From Plectosphaerella cucumerina (taxonomy: Eukaryota > Ascomycota > Sordariomycetes > Glomerellales > Plectosphaerellaceae), in the NCBI GenBank assembly GCA_020746995.1, contig JAGPXD010000002.1:4898001-4962000 (forward strand): DNA of 64,000 nt, in the 5' to 3' direction. Every line of letters begins with the position of its first letter. Position 1 is the first letter of the stretch. The notes below the pieces were generated by a model, which was not told the DNA's origin, made no database searches, and was given only the letters and a program-made list of their open reading frames with translations. Of the stretch, positions 1-9,920 are shown in pieces. The translations under genes were made by a program, and so were the position numbers.

Positions 1-74
1 GCTTCTTCATCTCTTGCACATTGCATCTCACAACACAAACCATCCCAAACATCAACCAGCCACAATCCAGCATC

Positions 75-845
75 ATGGCCACCCCGAAGACCGTCCTCAT
101 CACTGGTGCCAACCGCGGTATCGGCAAGGGCTTCACCGCCACCTTCCTCTCGCAGCCGGCCACCACCGTCATCGCGGCGGTTCGCGACCCGGCCTCTGCC
201 GCCGCTCTGGCTGAGCTCCCTACTGCTGAGGGCTCCAAGCTCATCACCGTCAAGCTCGACTCCTCAGTTGCCGAGGACGCCTCCAACGCTGTTGCCAAGC
301 TCAAGTCCGAGCATGGCATTGAGGCCCTTGACATCGTCATCGCCAACGCCGGCATCGCCAAGAACGGCACCTCGGTGAGGAACACCTCGGCAGACGCCAT
401 CACTGAGCACTTCGCCGTCAACTCCCTCGGCCCCGTCCTGCTCTTCCAAGCCACTGCCGACCTTCTCCAGGCAAGCAAGACAGGCAACCCCAAGTTTGTT
501 GCCCTCTCCACCTTCATCGGCTCCATCGGCGGCATCGACGCCCTCACTTCCCTCGGCTGGCCCAACACGGCGAGCCCCTACGGCGGCAGCAAGGCGGCGC
601 TCAACTGGTTTGTGCGCCGCCTGCACTTCGAGGAGCCTTGGCTCACCAGCTTCGTCTTCCACCCCGGCCTGGTCGAGACCGACATGGCTCACGGTGCCCT
701 CGAGGGCACGGGCCTGTCGGTCAAAGATGTCGGTGCCATTACTGTTGACACCAGCGTGTCTGGAATGGTCAAGACCATCACGGCCGCGACGAGGGAGACG
801 AGCGGCACTTTCCAGAACTACGATGGCGCCATCAACCCTTGGTAG
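75..845 (+). CDS. short-chain dehydrogenase/reductase, norsolorinic-acid-ketoreductase-like
   Basis: Single-exon gene of 256 residues. The N-terminus carries the classical SDR cofactor motif TGANRGIGKG, then the NAG motif (NAGIAKNG), a catalytic Ser in STFIGSI and the active-site pair in SPYGGSKAALNW (Tyr and Lys four apart). Length and motif spacing fit a cytosolic NAD(P)H-dependent ketoreductase of the classical SDR family; the C-terminal PGLVETDMA segment is typical of fungal members related to norsolorinic acid ketoreductases. The start at 75 is chosen because the cofactor fold begins eight residues later; an in-frame ATG at 21 would add 18 residues with no homology. Substrate cannot be deduced. 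No pathway partner is adjacent, so it is probably a stand-alone reductase. Confidence 0.9.
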   Translation: MATPKTVLITGANRGIGKGFTATFLSQPATTVIAAVRDPASAAALAELPTAEGSKLITVKLDSSVAEDASNAVAKLKSEHGIEALDIVIANAGIAKNGTSVRNTSADAITEHFAVNSLGPVLLFQATADLLQASKTGNPKFVALSTFIGSIGGIDALTSLGWPNTASPYGGSKAALNWFVRRLHFEEPWLTSFVFHPGLVETDMAHGALEGTGLSVKDVGAITVDTSVSGMVKTITAATRETSGTFQNYDGAINPW

Positions 846-990
846 ATCATAGATGAGAGGTCGTCCTACTTCGTTCTTTCATCGCAATGAACATGTACAA
901 TACAATTCTTGAAACACGGTTCATTCTCCCCATTGGTGCTACAATAAACAGCATCTCAGACCTCGCCGAGTTGAACATGCATGAACCATC

Positions 991-1406
991 TCAGTATCTG
1001 AACGGGCAGCCCGTCTTGCGATCGCATGCATTCCTGCCCTTCGGGCAGGGCTTGCCGAATCCTGTACGAGTATCACAGCAGTCGGCGTCCTATGCACGTA
1101 CGTCAGCATCACACCTTGTCAGATGAGGGGCACTTTTTACTTACGCATTGCTCTGGGGTGATGCCAAACTTGGCGCAGTAGTTGTCGGCATCTGGCCCGA
1201 CGTTGCAGGCGCCCTGACGGTTGCAGGCGTCGACATTGTCCTTTCCGCCCCAGCAGCAGTTGGGATCAACGCTTCCGGCGATGATGCACTGCCTGTGTTA
1301 GTTTGGAGAGAGGTTGCAAAGTGGGTAAAACCTGGCTGGAGTTACTCACAGCGGCGTTGGCTGTGCTGGCGGCGAAGAGTGCAACGAGGATGGTGTTGAG
1401 CTGCAT
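991..1406 (-). CDS. small secreted cysteine-rich protein (candidate effector), 3 exons
   Basis: Not visible as one ORF; I assembled it from splice signals. Exon 1 is 1350-1406, exon 2 is 1145-1288 and exon 3 is 991-1089. Donors are GTGAGT and GTAAGT, both introns are phase 0, and the protein has 99 residues. The start MQLNTILVALFAASTANA is a signal peptide. The mature part has 12 cysteines, including two CC pairs, and exon 3 opens with DADCC followed by TGFGKPCP. Cysteine density, small size and secretion suit an apoplastic effector or antimicrobial peptide, but I recognise no named family. The intron positions and the last-exon motif match the divergent gene at 2498-2915, so the two are probably diverged paralogues. 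Exon structure is well supported; function is unknown. Confidence 0.82.
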
Positions 1407-2497
1407 CTTGAAGGTTTAAAGGGTGGGAGGTATCGTTGACTTGGTGTATGATTCAGTGCGAAGAAAGGAGATTGAATGTCAAGTGTGATTTTGAGAGTGA
1501 TGGCCAGATGGGGGACGAATTCTGGGCCCGGGACAGCTCTTCTTATGCTCGATTGTCCAGCTCTAGATTCGACGACCAGATGCGTCCCTCACGACCCTCC
1601 GCCAAGTTGAAAGGTCATTTTCGCGAGAGCGAGTTCAACAATTTGCATTCGACATGTCGCTGTTCAGAGGTCAACCCACTTTGGAGTCCAGGTAGCCATC
1701 ATGCAGTGAGATGGTCTAAGTGCCTCCGTTCCCGAGCACATCCGCCCAGATTCGCGCTGGGCCACTGCTTTCGGTTGGGCGAAACACGACTCCCGAAAGC
1801 GAGCTCAGGCGGGCCTGAACAGCATGGCAGCTACTGGCTCTGGCGAGCGGACAAACGTTAGAGCTGTACCTCACTGCAATCTACGCAACACGCAAGGACA
1901 CGATCGTGTCCTGCTCACACGTCATCTCGGCAGCCGGCAACTACTTGGCACAGAGAAGATATCACCTTTTTGTCGATGCCTTACTTCAGATAGAGTATGG
2001 AAGAGTGTGCTTCCGGGTCCAAGCTCTCGTGCTGTAAAATATCGCAGCCGCTCACAGGGCAAGCCTCCCGGAGAATTTCCTGACTCGATTGGCTCGGAGC
2101 AATCCAGCGTTTCTTCGCAAGCACAGCTCTCAGAAAGGTACCACGAGGACTGTGCTCTTATGCTGCGGAGATATTCTCCGCCTCATACTGACTCTGTGAA
2201 AAATCATGCTTTAACAGCTTGTATCGGAGAGTGAAGCGAATCCGAAGGCATCTTCAATTGCGACTTCTGGCGCCAAAGTCAGTATTGAGTAGATTGGCGA
2301 CTTTCGTCAGATTGATACTCGCTTCAGCCTGGTTTTTCCAAGCTGTAGAAAGGATGTCTATAAAGCTCAAGTCCGCAGAGATGTGTTGAGTTGTTCTTCT
2401 CTCACTCACCAGGCACCTTCTCAGCTTCACCCTGCACCAAACGCATTAACCACTCCTTCCTCAATACACATCTTCATCACCAATCTCCATCATCAAA
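1407..2497. promoter_or_regulatory. shared intergenic region of two divergent secreted-protein genes
   Basis: About 1.1 kb separating the start codons of two divergently transcribed, related small secreted protein genes. On the plus side a TATAAAG box at 2359-2365 lies 133 bases upstream of the ATG at 2498. No comparably clear TATA box is seen on the minus side; a weak CATAAGA-like match lies near 1540. No convincing coding potential was found between them. A shared region of this size is compatible with coordinated expression, which is inference. Confidence 0.5.
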
Positions 2498-2915
2498 ATG
2501 AAGTCTTCCATCTTCATCACCGGCGTCATCTCACTCCTTATTGGGACAACCGTCGCCAGTCCCGCCGACATCGACCGCAGGCAGGAAAAAGCCCCCGGTG
2601 TCGGCGACAAGTCAGCCGATGTGAGTATCTCCTCTTACATGATTGACAGCAGCTGCTAACTCGAGAAGTGTGACGATGAGTTCGACTGCTGCTACTCCTC
2701 TGAGGCGGCATGCTTCCGACAGCTCGGCTATGTGTCGGGAAATATCTTCTGTCCTCTGCACAAATACTGTGCTACCGACTACAACATCCCTCGGTCCAAA
2801 TGCGTAAGTTTCGGGATCTTGGGTGCCTCTTGAGTGGTTGCTAACCACAAATGTGCAGAATGCGGACTGCTGCTCCATCTCGACAGGCTGGGGACGTGGA
2901 TGCCCCGGAAAGTAA
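2498..2915 (+). CDS. small secreted cysteine-rich protein, paralogue of the gene at 991-1406
   Basis: Exons 2498-2620, 2666-2803 and 2859-2915, with GTGAGT and GTAAGT donors and phase-0 introns, give 105 residues. The start MKSSIFITGVISLLIGTTVA is a signal peptide; a DIDRR dibasic site follows and may be a propeptide cleavage point. The mature region has ten cysteines. Exon 3 begins NADCC and continues TGWGRGCPGK, matching DADCC...TGFGKPCPKG of the neighbour at the same intron position. The C-terminus is shorter and lacks the last two cysteines of the neighbour. The MKSS start also occurs in the surface protein at 11417, but that is probably a common signal-peptide form. No named family recognised; a secreted effector or defence peptide is the reasonable guess. 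Confidence 0.82.
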
Positions 2916-3196
2916 GGCGATCGCTGGCTTGGTTTTCAGTAGTGAAAGCCTGAACGTTGGCATCACTGAGAGAAAGAGACTATTCAGTCGAGTCCCTACT
3001 GTTGACCTGGGCAGAGAAACCACGAGCCTTCCGCTCATGGCGGCTTGACAATCGGAACGATCCATGATGCCGAGGAGGGGTAGATTTCGCATATAGTCAA
3101 TATGTATGGACAACTTCACATAACATTGAAATATGCCTTGGACAATTGAACGGAGCTTTGAAGTCGAGGAAGCATATTCCTTGAGGTAGGGTACTC

Positions 3197-6100
3197 TTAT
3201 CTTATGACAAAGTCCACCGGACTCAACTCCCCTTTCTTGAACCGCTCTGGAACATCGGCGACGAAGAGACATGCTGCCCCAACAAGTCCATACGTGCCAT
3301 CAAGTCTCTGGCTCAACACATATTGGAACGGCTGCATCATTTTCGCCGTAAGTGGGTGCATCACCACATCTCCGGGTTTGGCATCGAGCGGCGCGAGGCC
3401 CATGTTCCCCCTCTCAGTGACGAAAAACCGTCGCCCGCGCCCCATCGTCCACACCTGGCCTTCGTACCGGTCAAGATTGTTCTTGTTCATATTTGCAACG
3501 TAAGTGTCGTCTCTTTGCCGATGAGACAACCCGAACCATGCTTCGGCAAGCTTGCAGGTTTCGAACCATTCGGAGTCAGCGTCGCGAAGCGCCCCGCTGC
3601 CGTGGAGATCGTACCATCTCATGGAGGTCTTTACGTCGAAGAGGCGACGAGAGGCGGTAGAAGCGACCAGAGTTTGCAAGAATCCATCTGTGATGAAGTC
3701 CACGATGGATCCGTGGGACATCGATACCGCGACACTCTCCCAGTTGTGCAGGACGCGCTGCATAGCGACAGGGTCGCTATCCTGCATGACAGCGCCGACG
3801 GCAAGAATCCTTTCGACGCATAAGCCGGGTAAAATCAGCTGATCTCCATCCACTCGTGGTCCCTTGAAGTCGAATTTGCTGAATTGACCTCCTGATGCCG
3901 TGTCGCTGTAGAACGCGGTGATTTCCTCAGGGTGTGTCAGGTCCGGGACCCATGAGGGAAGCCCTTGAACCACCTTATTGTTGAAGCCAAAGTGTAACAA
4001 TATGTTCAGCTCATCATCCAGAGCGGCCTCGGTTATCTTTCGTAGTATTGCGGCCATGGAATCCCAATAGTCGATGACGAAGGGAGGCTCAGCGCTCAGA
4101 GAGGCGGTGGCGAAAGCACACTCGCGGGGATCGAGGCGCGTCGATGGGTCCCAGGCAAGACGATTGGCGATCCTTCGCGCACAGTTGACGGGGTCCGAGT
4201 ACCAATCCAGCTCGTAGAAGCACTCAGAGAGGTTGGATAGATGCTCCGGGCCCGTCGGCGGCCGTGATGGAGGGCAGTGTGGCGGCACGGCTTCCGACTC
4301 AGAGATGTACGACCTGTATGGGCGAACTAGCCTGGCCAAGGGAGAACCAGCAATGGTCAACTCGTGGCAGCCACATAAGATGCTCATCTTGTTGCAGAGG
4401 AAGACTTCAGTCTCGGTCCAGGGCAGGTAGAACCAGGGGCGATGGCAAAGCCTTTCGTACGCGGCTTTGGTCTCCTCAGGGTAGCATGAGCTTTCGTCCG
4501 TCTCCTCGGACTCAACAGATTCTACGTCTGAATCATCTCCATCTTCGGGTTCTACGTGCCGTCGGGGCGAGGTGTCCTGTGGCTCGGGGGCAGGTTGATC
4601 GAGAAAGTCGAAAACGAGGTTGGCGTCGTCCGTGTCCTCGCCGAGCCAGACGAGGTGTCTCTGTGCATCGAGATGAATGTTTCTGATGAGAGTCATTTGT
4701 TTGTTTGTCTCCTCCACGTCTCGGTAATTGATGCATATCTCCCGAATCCATAGCACCATGGTAGATGTCGGATAGCGGACACGGCGGAGGGCGATGGCAA
4801 GATCGGCGTGAACCATCGCCTGGATGTCCTCAACATCGATCGACTCCAAGACGGAGGTTATATTCCAACAACCAGTCAGGATCTGGAAAGTCGGGGCCTC
4901 TGCAAGACTGCAACGGATGAAGCTGCATTGTAACGGTGCATCGGCTTTCGTTGCTGGATCGATCCGGATGAGGCGGATACCATCTGGGAAGCCACCGAGA
5001 GAGGCAAAGGGGAAGGGGACACCATCCAGACCTTTGAGCACATCCCTGTCTAGATATGAGCACTGTGGTTGAGTCGGCATCGTGTTGCTGAACTGCCGCT
5101 GCTCGGGGACCTCTTGATACGGCCTCGGGCGAGATGCCAACTTGCTGATAGGCGTGAAGGAATCGTCTGCCTCGCTGTCGATGCCGTCTGGCCGGTTATA
5201 TGAGGAGGGTTTTTGTTTTTGGGATTGTTGCTTTTCTTGGAATCGAGCTTCCGCATCCTGCGCTTGGTGAGGCCACCCTGGGGGGTATGGCATCTCCTCT
5301 CCGTAAACAGCCCGGAGTGCGGGAAGGAAGTAACTGCGGAAGCTCTCCACCGTGCGTTGCCAATTGCCGTCTTCGGTTGATTTCCACATGGCCTCTCTGG
5401 CGTCGTACGGAAGGCCCGGCATCTCGGTGCTTGCGCCGAGTGAGACCATCAGCTGGATATGCGCCGCTGTTCTGTCTGTGTGGATGTCCTTGATGGCCGA
5501 TGCCAGAAGGCTGCTGTCCTCCTCTGAGAAAAGACTTGCTTTCCCCACGTAGTCGATTTCAAGACCACAATGTTCGATAAAGCAGCAAAAGAGGTCGGGC
5601 TTGTTGCGAGCGCGGCGGGCATATTGCAGGAGCTCGTTCTTGTTCTTCCATATACCAGGGCCAGTATGTTTGACGACGGCGCGAAGAACTTCGGCGTGTC
5701 CTTCGCGACATGCGTCATCTAGTACAGATCTCCAATTCAGCAGGGAGGATATGTCGCGCTGGACGCACAGGTCGAGACCAGCGGGGGAAGTGCACTTTGT
5801 AATGGCGAGGGGGCGTAGACCTCGATCGAGGAGATGCCCCGCAGGGACAACGTGGCCATGAGTGATGCAGCCCTGGAGAATCTTTGCACACTCTTCATTG
5901 AAAGCTGCATCTTCGGGTTGCTTTTCGCCTACAATGACCATGAGTTCGAGGCTTTGAGCAACACCGTCCCAGTTGTAGTCCTCCGGGTACCTGTAAGACA
6001 GCATCCATGAGGGCCCCGCGAGCGGTGACACAGGCCCCTTCTTGAACAATCGCTTGGCCTCAAATGGCGCCGGGACAATAGTCCCAGCGGGAAATGGGGT

Positions 6101-7087
6101 CCGGGGGTCTGCACCGAGGGCGACCAGCTTCTCGATGATAGCTGACTGACCAGCCCGTGCAGCTGATTCCAGTGCTGCAGGAAGAGCCAGGCCAGTGACC
6201 ATGGCGTTGTCGGCTAGGAGAGTCTGGAAGGCTTTATCTCCAGGTTTCAAAATCAAATCGACAATGTCTGATCGTCCCTGGGTGCAAGCTGTCTGGAGGT
6301 GATAGGCGATCAGGGGGTGGCCTGGATCAAAAGCCATGCCCTGAGAGAGGAAGGTATTGATGATGGGATCCCACTGCCGATCGAAGCTCGTGCCCCATCC
6401 ACATTCAAAGGTCCAATCGAACTTGAAGCCGAAGTACTTTGCGTCCAGCGTGAGCTTGAGGAGGTTGCACCGGGGCGTAGGACACGTGTCGTCGATGGGA
6501 AGAATGTCATCGCAGGTAGCTTCCAAGTCCGCACCAGCCTCGACAAGAGTGGCGAAGATGTCGGCCCGTCCATGGCGACAAGCATAGTATAATGGCAAGT
6601 TTCCATCGTGATCCAGACCGTTGGGCATTCCGAGCTGAATAAGCCGCCTGGCAAGAGAGTCGAACCCGTCCGAGGATGGATTCCATGGCGCCTTGATGGC
6701 CATGGCGAATAGTTGCTGTAGGTGCTTCGGGTCCAGCTTGGCGGCATTCCGATCGACGAAGCACCTGGCCATGCAGTGTTCTTCTTCCTGGAGGAGAAGC
6801 CGGACGGCCTCGAGTACCGGCCCAGTGAAGTCATCGGATTTCCGCCCATGCTGGGCGTACAGATCGAGGAGCTTCAACTCGGCCTCCGAGAGGGTGCTTT
6901 CTTGACGGGTGATTTTCTTCTGGGCGAGAGTCAAGATCGCCGAGGCGGCACGCTCGGGGGTCATCGACACCTTCATCGCGGCTGATGCTGATGCTGAGCC
7001 ATGTGGTTGCACGATGTGGCGACATGCAACCAAGGACGATGCCCCTCTGCCGGGTGAGGGGTTGTCCAGGCAGCCGTGCTGAGTCAT
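3197..7087 (-). CDS. ankyrin-repeat protein with C-terminal HET domain
   Basis: Intronless ORF of 1296 residues. Roughly residues 100-600 hold degenerate ankyrin-type repeats (for example DHDGNLPLYYACRHGRADI and GHAEVLRAVVKH). After a low-complexity linker around 620-690 comes a HET domain at about 710-820, identified by ADLAIALRRVRYP, LWIREICINYRDVEETNKQM and HLVWLGE; the usual WIDAICINQ core is altered to WIREICINY. The rest resembles the long tail that follows HET domains. HET proteins mediate heterokaryon incompatibility and self/non-self cell death; an ankyrin sensor joined to HET is NLR-like in logic, but no NACHT or NB-ARC domain is seen. An internal ATG at 6976 is an alternative start, after a low-complexity leader. 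The intact 3.9 kb frame suggests a functional gene. Confidence 0.85.
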   Translation of the reverse strand: MTQHGCLDNPSPGRGASSLVACRHIVQPHGSASASAAMKVSMTPERAASAILTLAQKKITRQESTLSEAELKLLDLYAQHGRKSDDFTGPVLEAVRLLLQEEEHCMARCFVDRNAAKLDPKHLQQLFAMAIKAPWNPSSDGFDSLARRLIQLGMPNGLDHDGNLPLYYACRHGRADIFATLVEAGADLEATCDDILPIDDTCPTPRCNLLKLTLDAKYFGFKFDWTFECGWGTSFDRQWDPIINTFLSQGMAFDPGHPLIAYHLQTACTQGRSDIVDLILKPGDKAFQTLLADNAMVTGLALPAALESAARAGQSAIIEKLVALGADPRTPFPAGTIVPAPFEAKRLFKKGPVSPLAGPSWMLSYRYPEDYNWDGVAQSLELMVIVGEKQPEDAAFNEECAKILQGCITHGHVVPAGHLLDRGLRPLAITKCTSPAGLDLCVQRDISSLLNWRSVLDDACREGHAEVLRAVVKHTGPGIWKNKNELLQYARRARNKPDLFCCFIEHCGLEIDYVGKASLFSEEDSSLLASAIKDIHTDRTAAHIQLMVSLGASTEMPGLPYDAREAMWKSTEDGNWQRTVESFRSYFLPALRAVYGEEMPYPPGWPHQAQDAEARFQEKQQSQKQKPSSYNRPDGIDSEADDSFTPISKLASRPRPYQEVPEQRQFSNTMPTQPQCSYLDRDVLKGLDGVPFPFASLGGFPDGIRLIRIDPATKADAPLQCSFIRCSLAEAPTFQILTGCWNITSVLESIDVEDIQAMVHADLAIALRRVRYPTSTMVLWIREICINYRDVEETNKQMTLIRNIHLDAQRHLVWLGEDTDDANLVFDFLDQPAPEPQDTSPRRHVEPEDGDDSDVESVESEETDESSCYPEETKAAYERLCHRPWFYLPWTETEVFLCNKMSILCGCHELTIAGSPLARLVRPYRSYISESEAVPPHCPPSRPPTGPEHLSNLSECFYELDWYSDPVNCARRIANRLAWDPSTRLDPRECAFATASLSAEPPFVIDYWDSMAAILRKITEAALDDELNILLHFGFNNKVVQGLPSWVPDLTHPEEITAFYSDTASGGQFSKFDFKGPRVDGDQLILPGLCVERILAVGAVMQDSDPVAMQRVLHNWESVAVSMSHGSIVDFITDGFLQTLVASTASRRLFDVKTSMRWYDLHGSGALRDADSEWFETCKLAEAWFGLSHRQRDDTYVANMNKNNLDRYEGQVWTMGRGRRFFVTERGNMGLAPLDAKPGDVVMHPLTAKMMQPFQYVLSQRLDGTYGLVGAACLFVADVPERFKKGELSPVDFVIR

Positions 7088-8365
7088 ATCTTGTGGGATT
7101 CATGTATGTTGGCGATGCCCAGAAAAGCCTCAAGTTCTCTCGGTAGATGTACGTTGGTGGAGGCGAGACTCGGTCACTCGGAGAGTCGGAGTCCTTCCTG
7201 ACCGAGTCGCATGCAAATGATTGGGTTTCATCCGTTGAAGGCAAGGTTCATGCTACTTGTCGACAGGGGGTCCTGCTTTCAAGATTCCACGTAGGCCCAG
7301 GTGTCACTTTTGCGTCCTGTCGCTTCACCACCTTCTCCAAGGTGTCTCTGCGTAGTGCCTCGACTGACGTCCTCGGGCCACCCTGAGGTCGCGAGAGCGT
7401 ACCTCATGTCTACTCACTCCGGGAGGCGTAAGGCAGGCTGGCAGGTTCAAGAGGTGACAAACCTGGAGAGGTGAAGATTCCAACCCCTGTAATTGAAATC
7501 ACCAGGGAATAGAACGGCCACGACACGCGGCACAGGGGTCAGACGAGCTAGCAGCCCGCCTTCTGTGAATGGCTTCCTTTAGCGAGCGCCTACTGTAGGA
7601 CTCTTGGCATGAATAAGCTGCCTGCAGCAAACCTGTGGCTGGCGCGGGACGGGGTGACCTCGGCAGGCGTCTCGGCAGACGCCCGCCTCCCGAAGAGTGC
7701 ATATGATTCTCGCGTCCGTTCCCGCCATGGAAAGTTGGAACCTTCTTTCCACCTTGTCTCAACGGGCGAGCTAGAAAGCTACCCGTCTCAGAAGCGCTCT
7801 TACTGGTCGCGATATGCGAGGCTAGTGCTGGGGCCTTGTTGGGGCAGTGCTGAGGTCTCCGAGTCCCCACCATGTGCGCCGCGGACAGTGGCAGTGAACG
7901 GCACTGGGGCCAACGCTGCCGATCACCTGGGAACGGCCCAGTCACCTGTGTCTTGCCCCTGACCGGGCACGATGGCGCCGGAGTTACCGACTGGGGGAAG
8001 AGGCGGAAGTCATGTCTTCTCGTTCGCTGCGCAATGGGGGCCACGGATCGCCTCCCCTGATCAGCCCTATCATTGATTCGACCCAGCCGCCGGGCGCAAT
8101 CTGAAGGCCGTAGGATCGCCCCCTCAAGGCACCCAACGCGTTGATGACGTTGGGCGGTCTCACCCGTGTCGGAGGTAGGTGGTCGTAAGGTTAAAGCAAC
8201 TGACCCTGCTGCACATCGACATTGGTCGTGCTTGGTCATGATATTAGACTGACGGCGTTGACCACTCTTTAAAGCTGCTCCGACAATCGCACCCGCTCTG
8301 TGCATACTTATCAAGTATCCCACCTGACATTTAATCCCCCTATCCTGGCAGCTCCGGCATCCAAC
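7088..8365. other. gene-free stretch
   Basis: About 1.3 kb between the HET gene and the Zn2Cys6 gene. ORFs on both strands here, including an open minus-strand frame at 7499-8323, have no recognisable motifs and Arg/Ser-rich compositions typical of shadow frames. It probably holds the two promoters; no clear TATA box was identified. Confidence 0.5.
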
Positions 8366-9920
8366 ATGCAGCAGAGGAAATCACACACCAAGTCACGCAA
8401 CGGGTGTCAGGGGTGCAAGACGAGACACATCAAGGTATGCCCCTCTGGCTGTCCCTTAATCATCCGCTTCTAACCCAAACCCAAAGTGCGATGAGCAAAC
8501 ACCATCTTGCGCCAACTGCATTTCCCGCGAGACAGAATGCGTCTACGTCGCACGGAAAACTCGGAGACCACCAGCGACGAACCCAGACAAGGCGACCACC
8601 AAGAGAAGGCCTCGGATTGTTCTCTCCCAAGAGCATGACGATGATGCATCCCTGACCCTCCTCCTCCCCGCCCGCGCCAGACGATGGCCGCACGCAAACC
8701 CCAGCACCGCCCTCACCACATCTCCTCTCGCCTTCTCCAGCTCGCCAAGCGCAAACTCAATGCTCGAACTCGAACTCATGCACCGCTGGAGCACCAAGAC
8801 GTGGCAGATTCTCTACGCCGTGCCAGTCTGCCGCGTCTCCGTCCAGCAGCACCTGACCCGTGCCTCGCTCGGCTACACCTTCATGACAAAGGCCATCTTG
8901 GCCGCTGCCGCCTTGGACACAGCAATGTACGGCGGTGGCAACGAGCCCGACTCCCGTGCCTACCACCGCGCCGCCCTGCAGCTCATGAACGAGGCCAGCG
9001 CCGACTACCGCCGCCAGCTCCAGGGCAGCATCACCCGCGACAACCTCTGGCTGCTGTCTGAGTTCAGTGGATTAATTGGAATGCTACACTACGCTATTCC
9101 GGCCCTTCCAGCGGGTAGTCCCCCGCCCGCGCTGCCTCCAGTCGCGACCGCGAAGCCTGGCGCGCTCGAGGAGGACCACAGCGTGCTCAGTCGCATCGTC
9201 CACCTCTACGACATGACGGTTGCGTCCTACGAGCTCTGCGCCTTAAACTGGGAGTGGCTCTTCGAAAGCCCAAGTTCCGCGAGCACGATCATCAGGGACT
9301 ACCCAGTCGACCTGTCGCTCATGAACAAACTGTCGCCCGACCTTCTCGACGCCACCAAGCGCATGTCCGAGGTGTCACGCATCGCCCGGCTGCCGCCAAC
9401 GGGCGACCCTGACGTTGACGGACCCGACGGCGCCGGGCCCCTGGCCATCGACGTCTTCTCGTACCGCGTTGCTGTCGGCCACCTGCGTTACGCCTTTGCC
9501 GAGGACCGCATCAAGGGCTACTGCCTGTCCGTTGCCTCGGGCGCGCACGTTGCCGGCCCGGAGTTCGGGCAGGGTCTACGCCAGCGGGAGCCCGTGGCCA
9601 TGTTCGTCGTGCTGTACTGGGGGGTGCTGATGCACTGGCAATCGCTCGACCAGATGCTTTGGTGGATAGGCAGTTCCGGCAGAGAAATGGTCCGCGAGGC
9701 GTCAGAATTGCTGGTCACGTCGCATATCTATGACCTCGAGGATGTGCGCGAGGGCATCGCCTGGGCCCGACGCCAGGTCGGCCTTGAGCCGCTGGTGGAT
9801 TTCCGAGCCATTTTCTTCGACGAAATAAGCGGTGACGCGGCTGGACTGGGGGACGAGAAGACATATCCCGCTGAAGACGCTGTGACGTGGCGGCTGGAGG
9901 GCTTGGAAGTGACGGGCTGA
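8366..9920 (+). CDS. Zn2Cys6 transcription factor (sterol-uptake-control-like)
   Basis: Two exons, 8366-8434 and 8487-9920, joined by a 52-base intron with donor GTATGC and branch site TTCTAAC, giving 500 residues. The join restores a complete C-x2-C-x6-C-x6-C-x2-C-x6-C cluster: NGCQGCKTRHIK in exon 1 and CDEQTPSCANC then ETEC in exon 2. The spacing and the GCxxCKxRHIKCDE form are those of the Upc2-like group of fungal binuclear cluster regulators. A basic linker (ARKTRRPP) follows, then a mostly helical region from about residue 115 (MLELELMHRWS) to the C-terminus that resembles the regulatory domain of this group. The intron inside the zinc cluster is common in fungal genes of this type. 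Target genes are unknown; no metabolic cluster adjoins it. Confidence 0.9.

Noticed and set aside
7499..8323. 274-codon open frame on the minus strand
   Set aside because: Arg/Ser/Pro-rich, no motif, begins in the promoter of the divergent Zn2Cys6 gene and has no splice-linked partner; compositional ORF.
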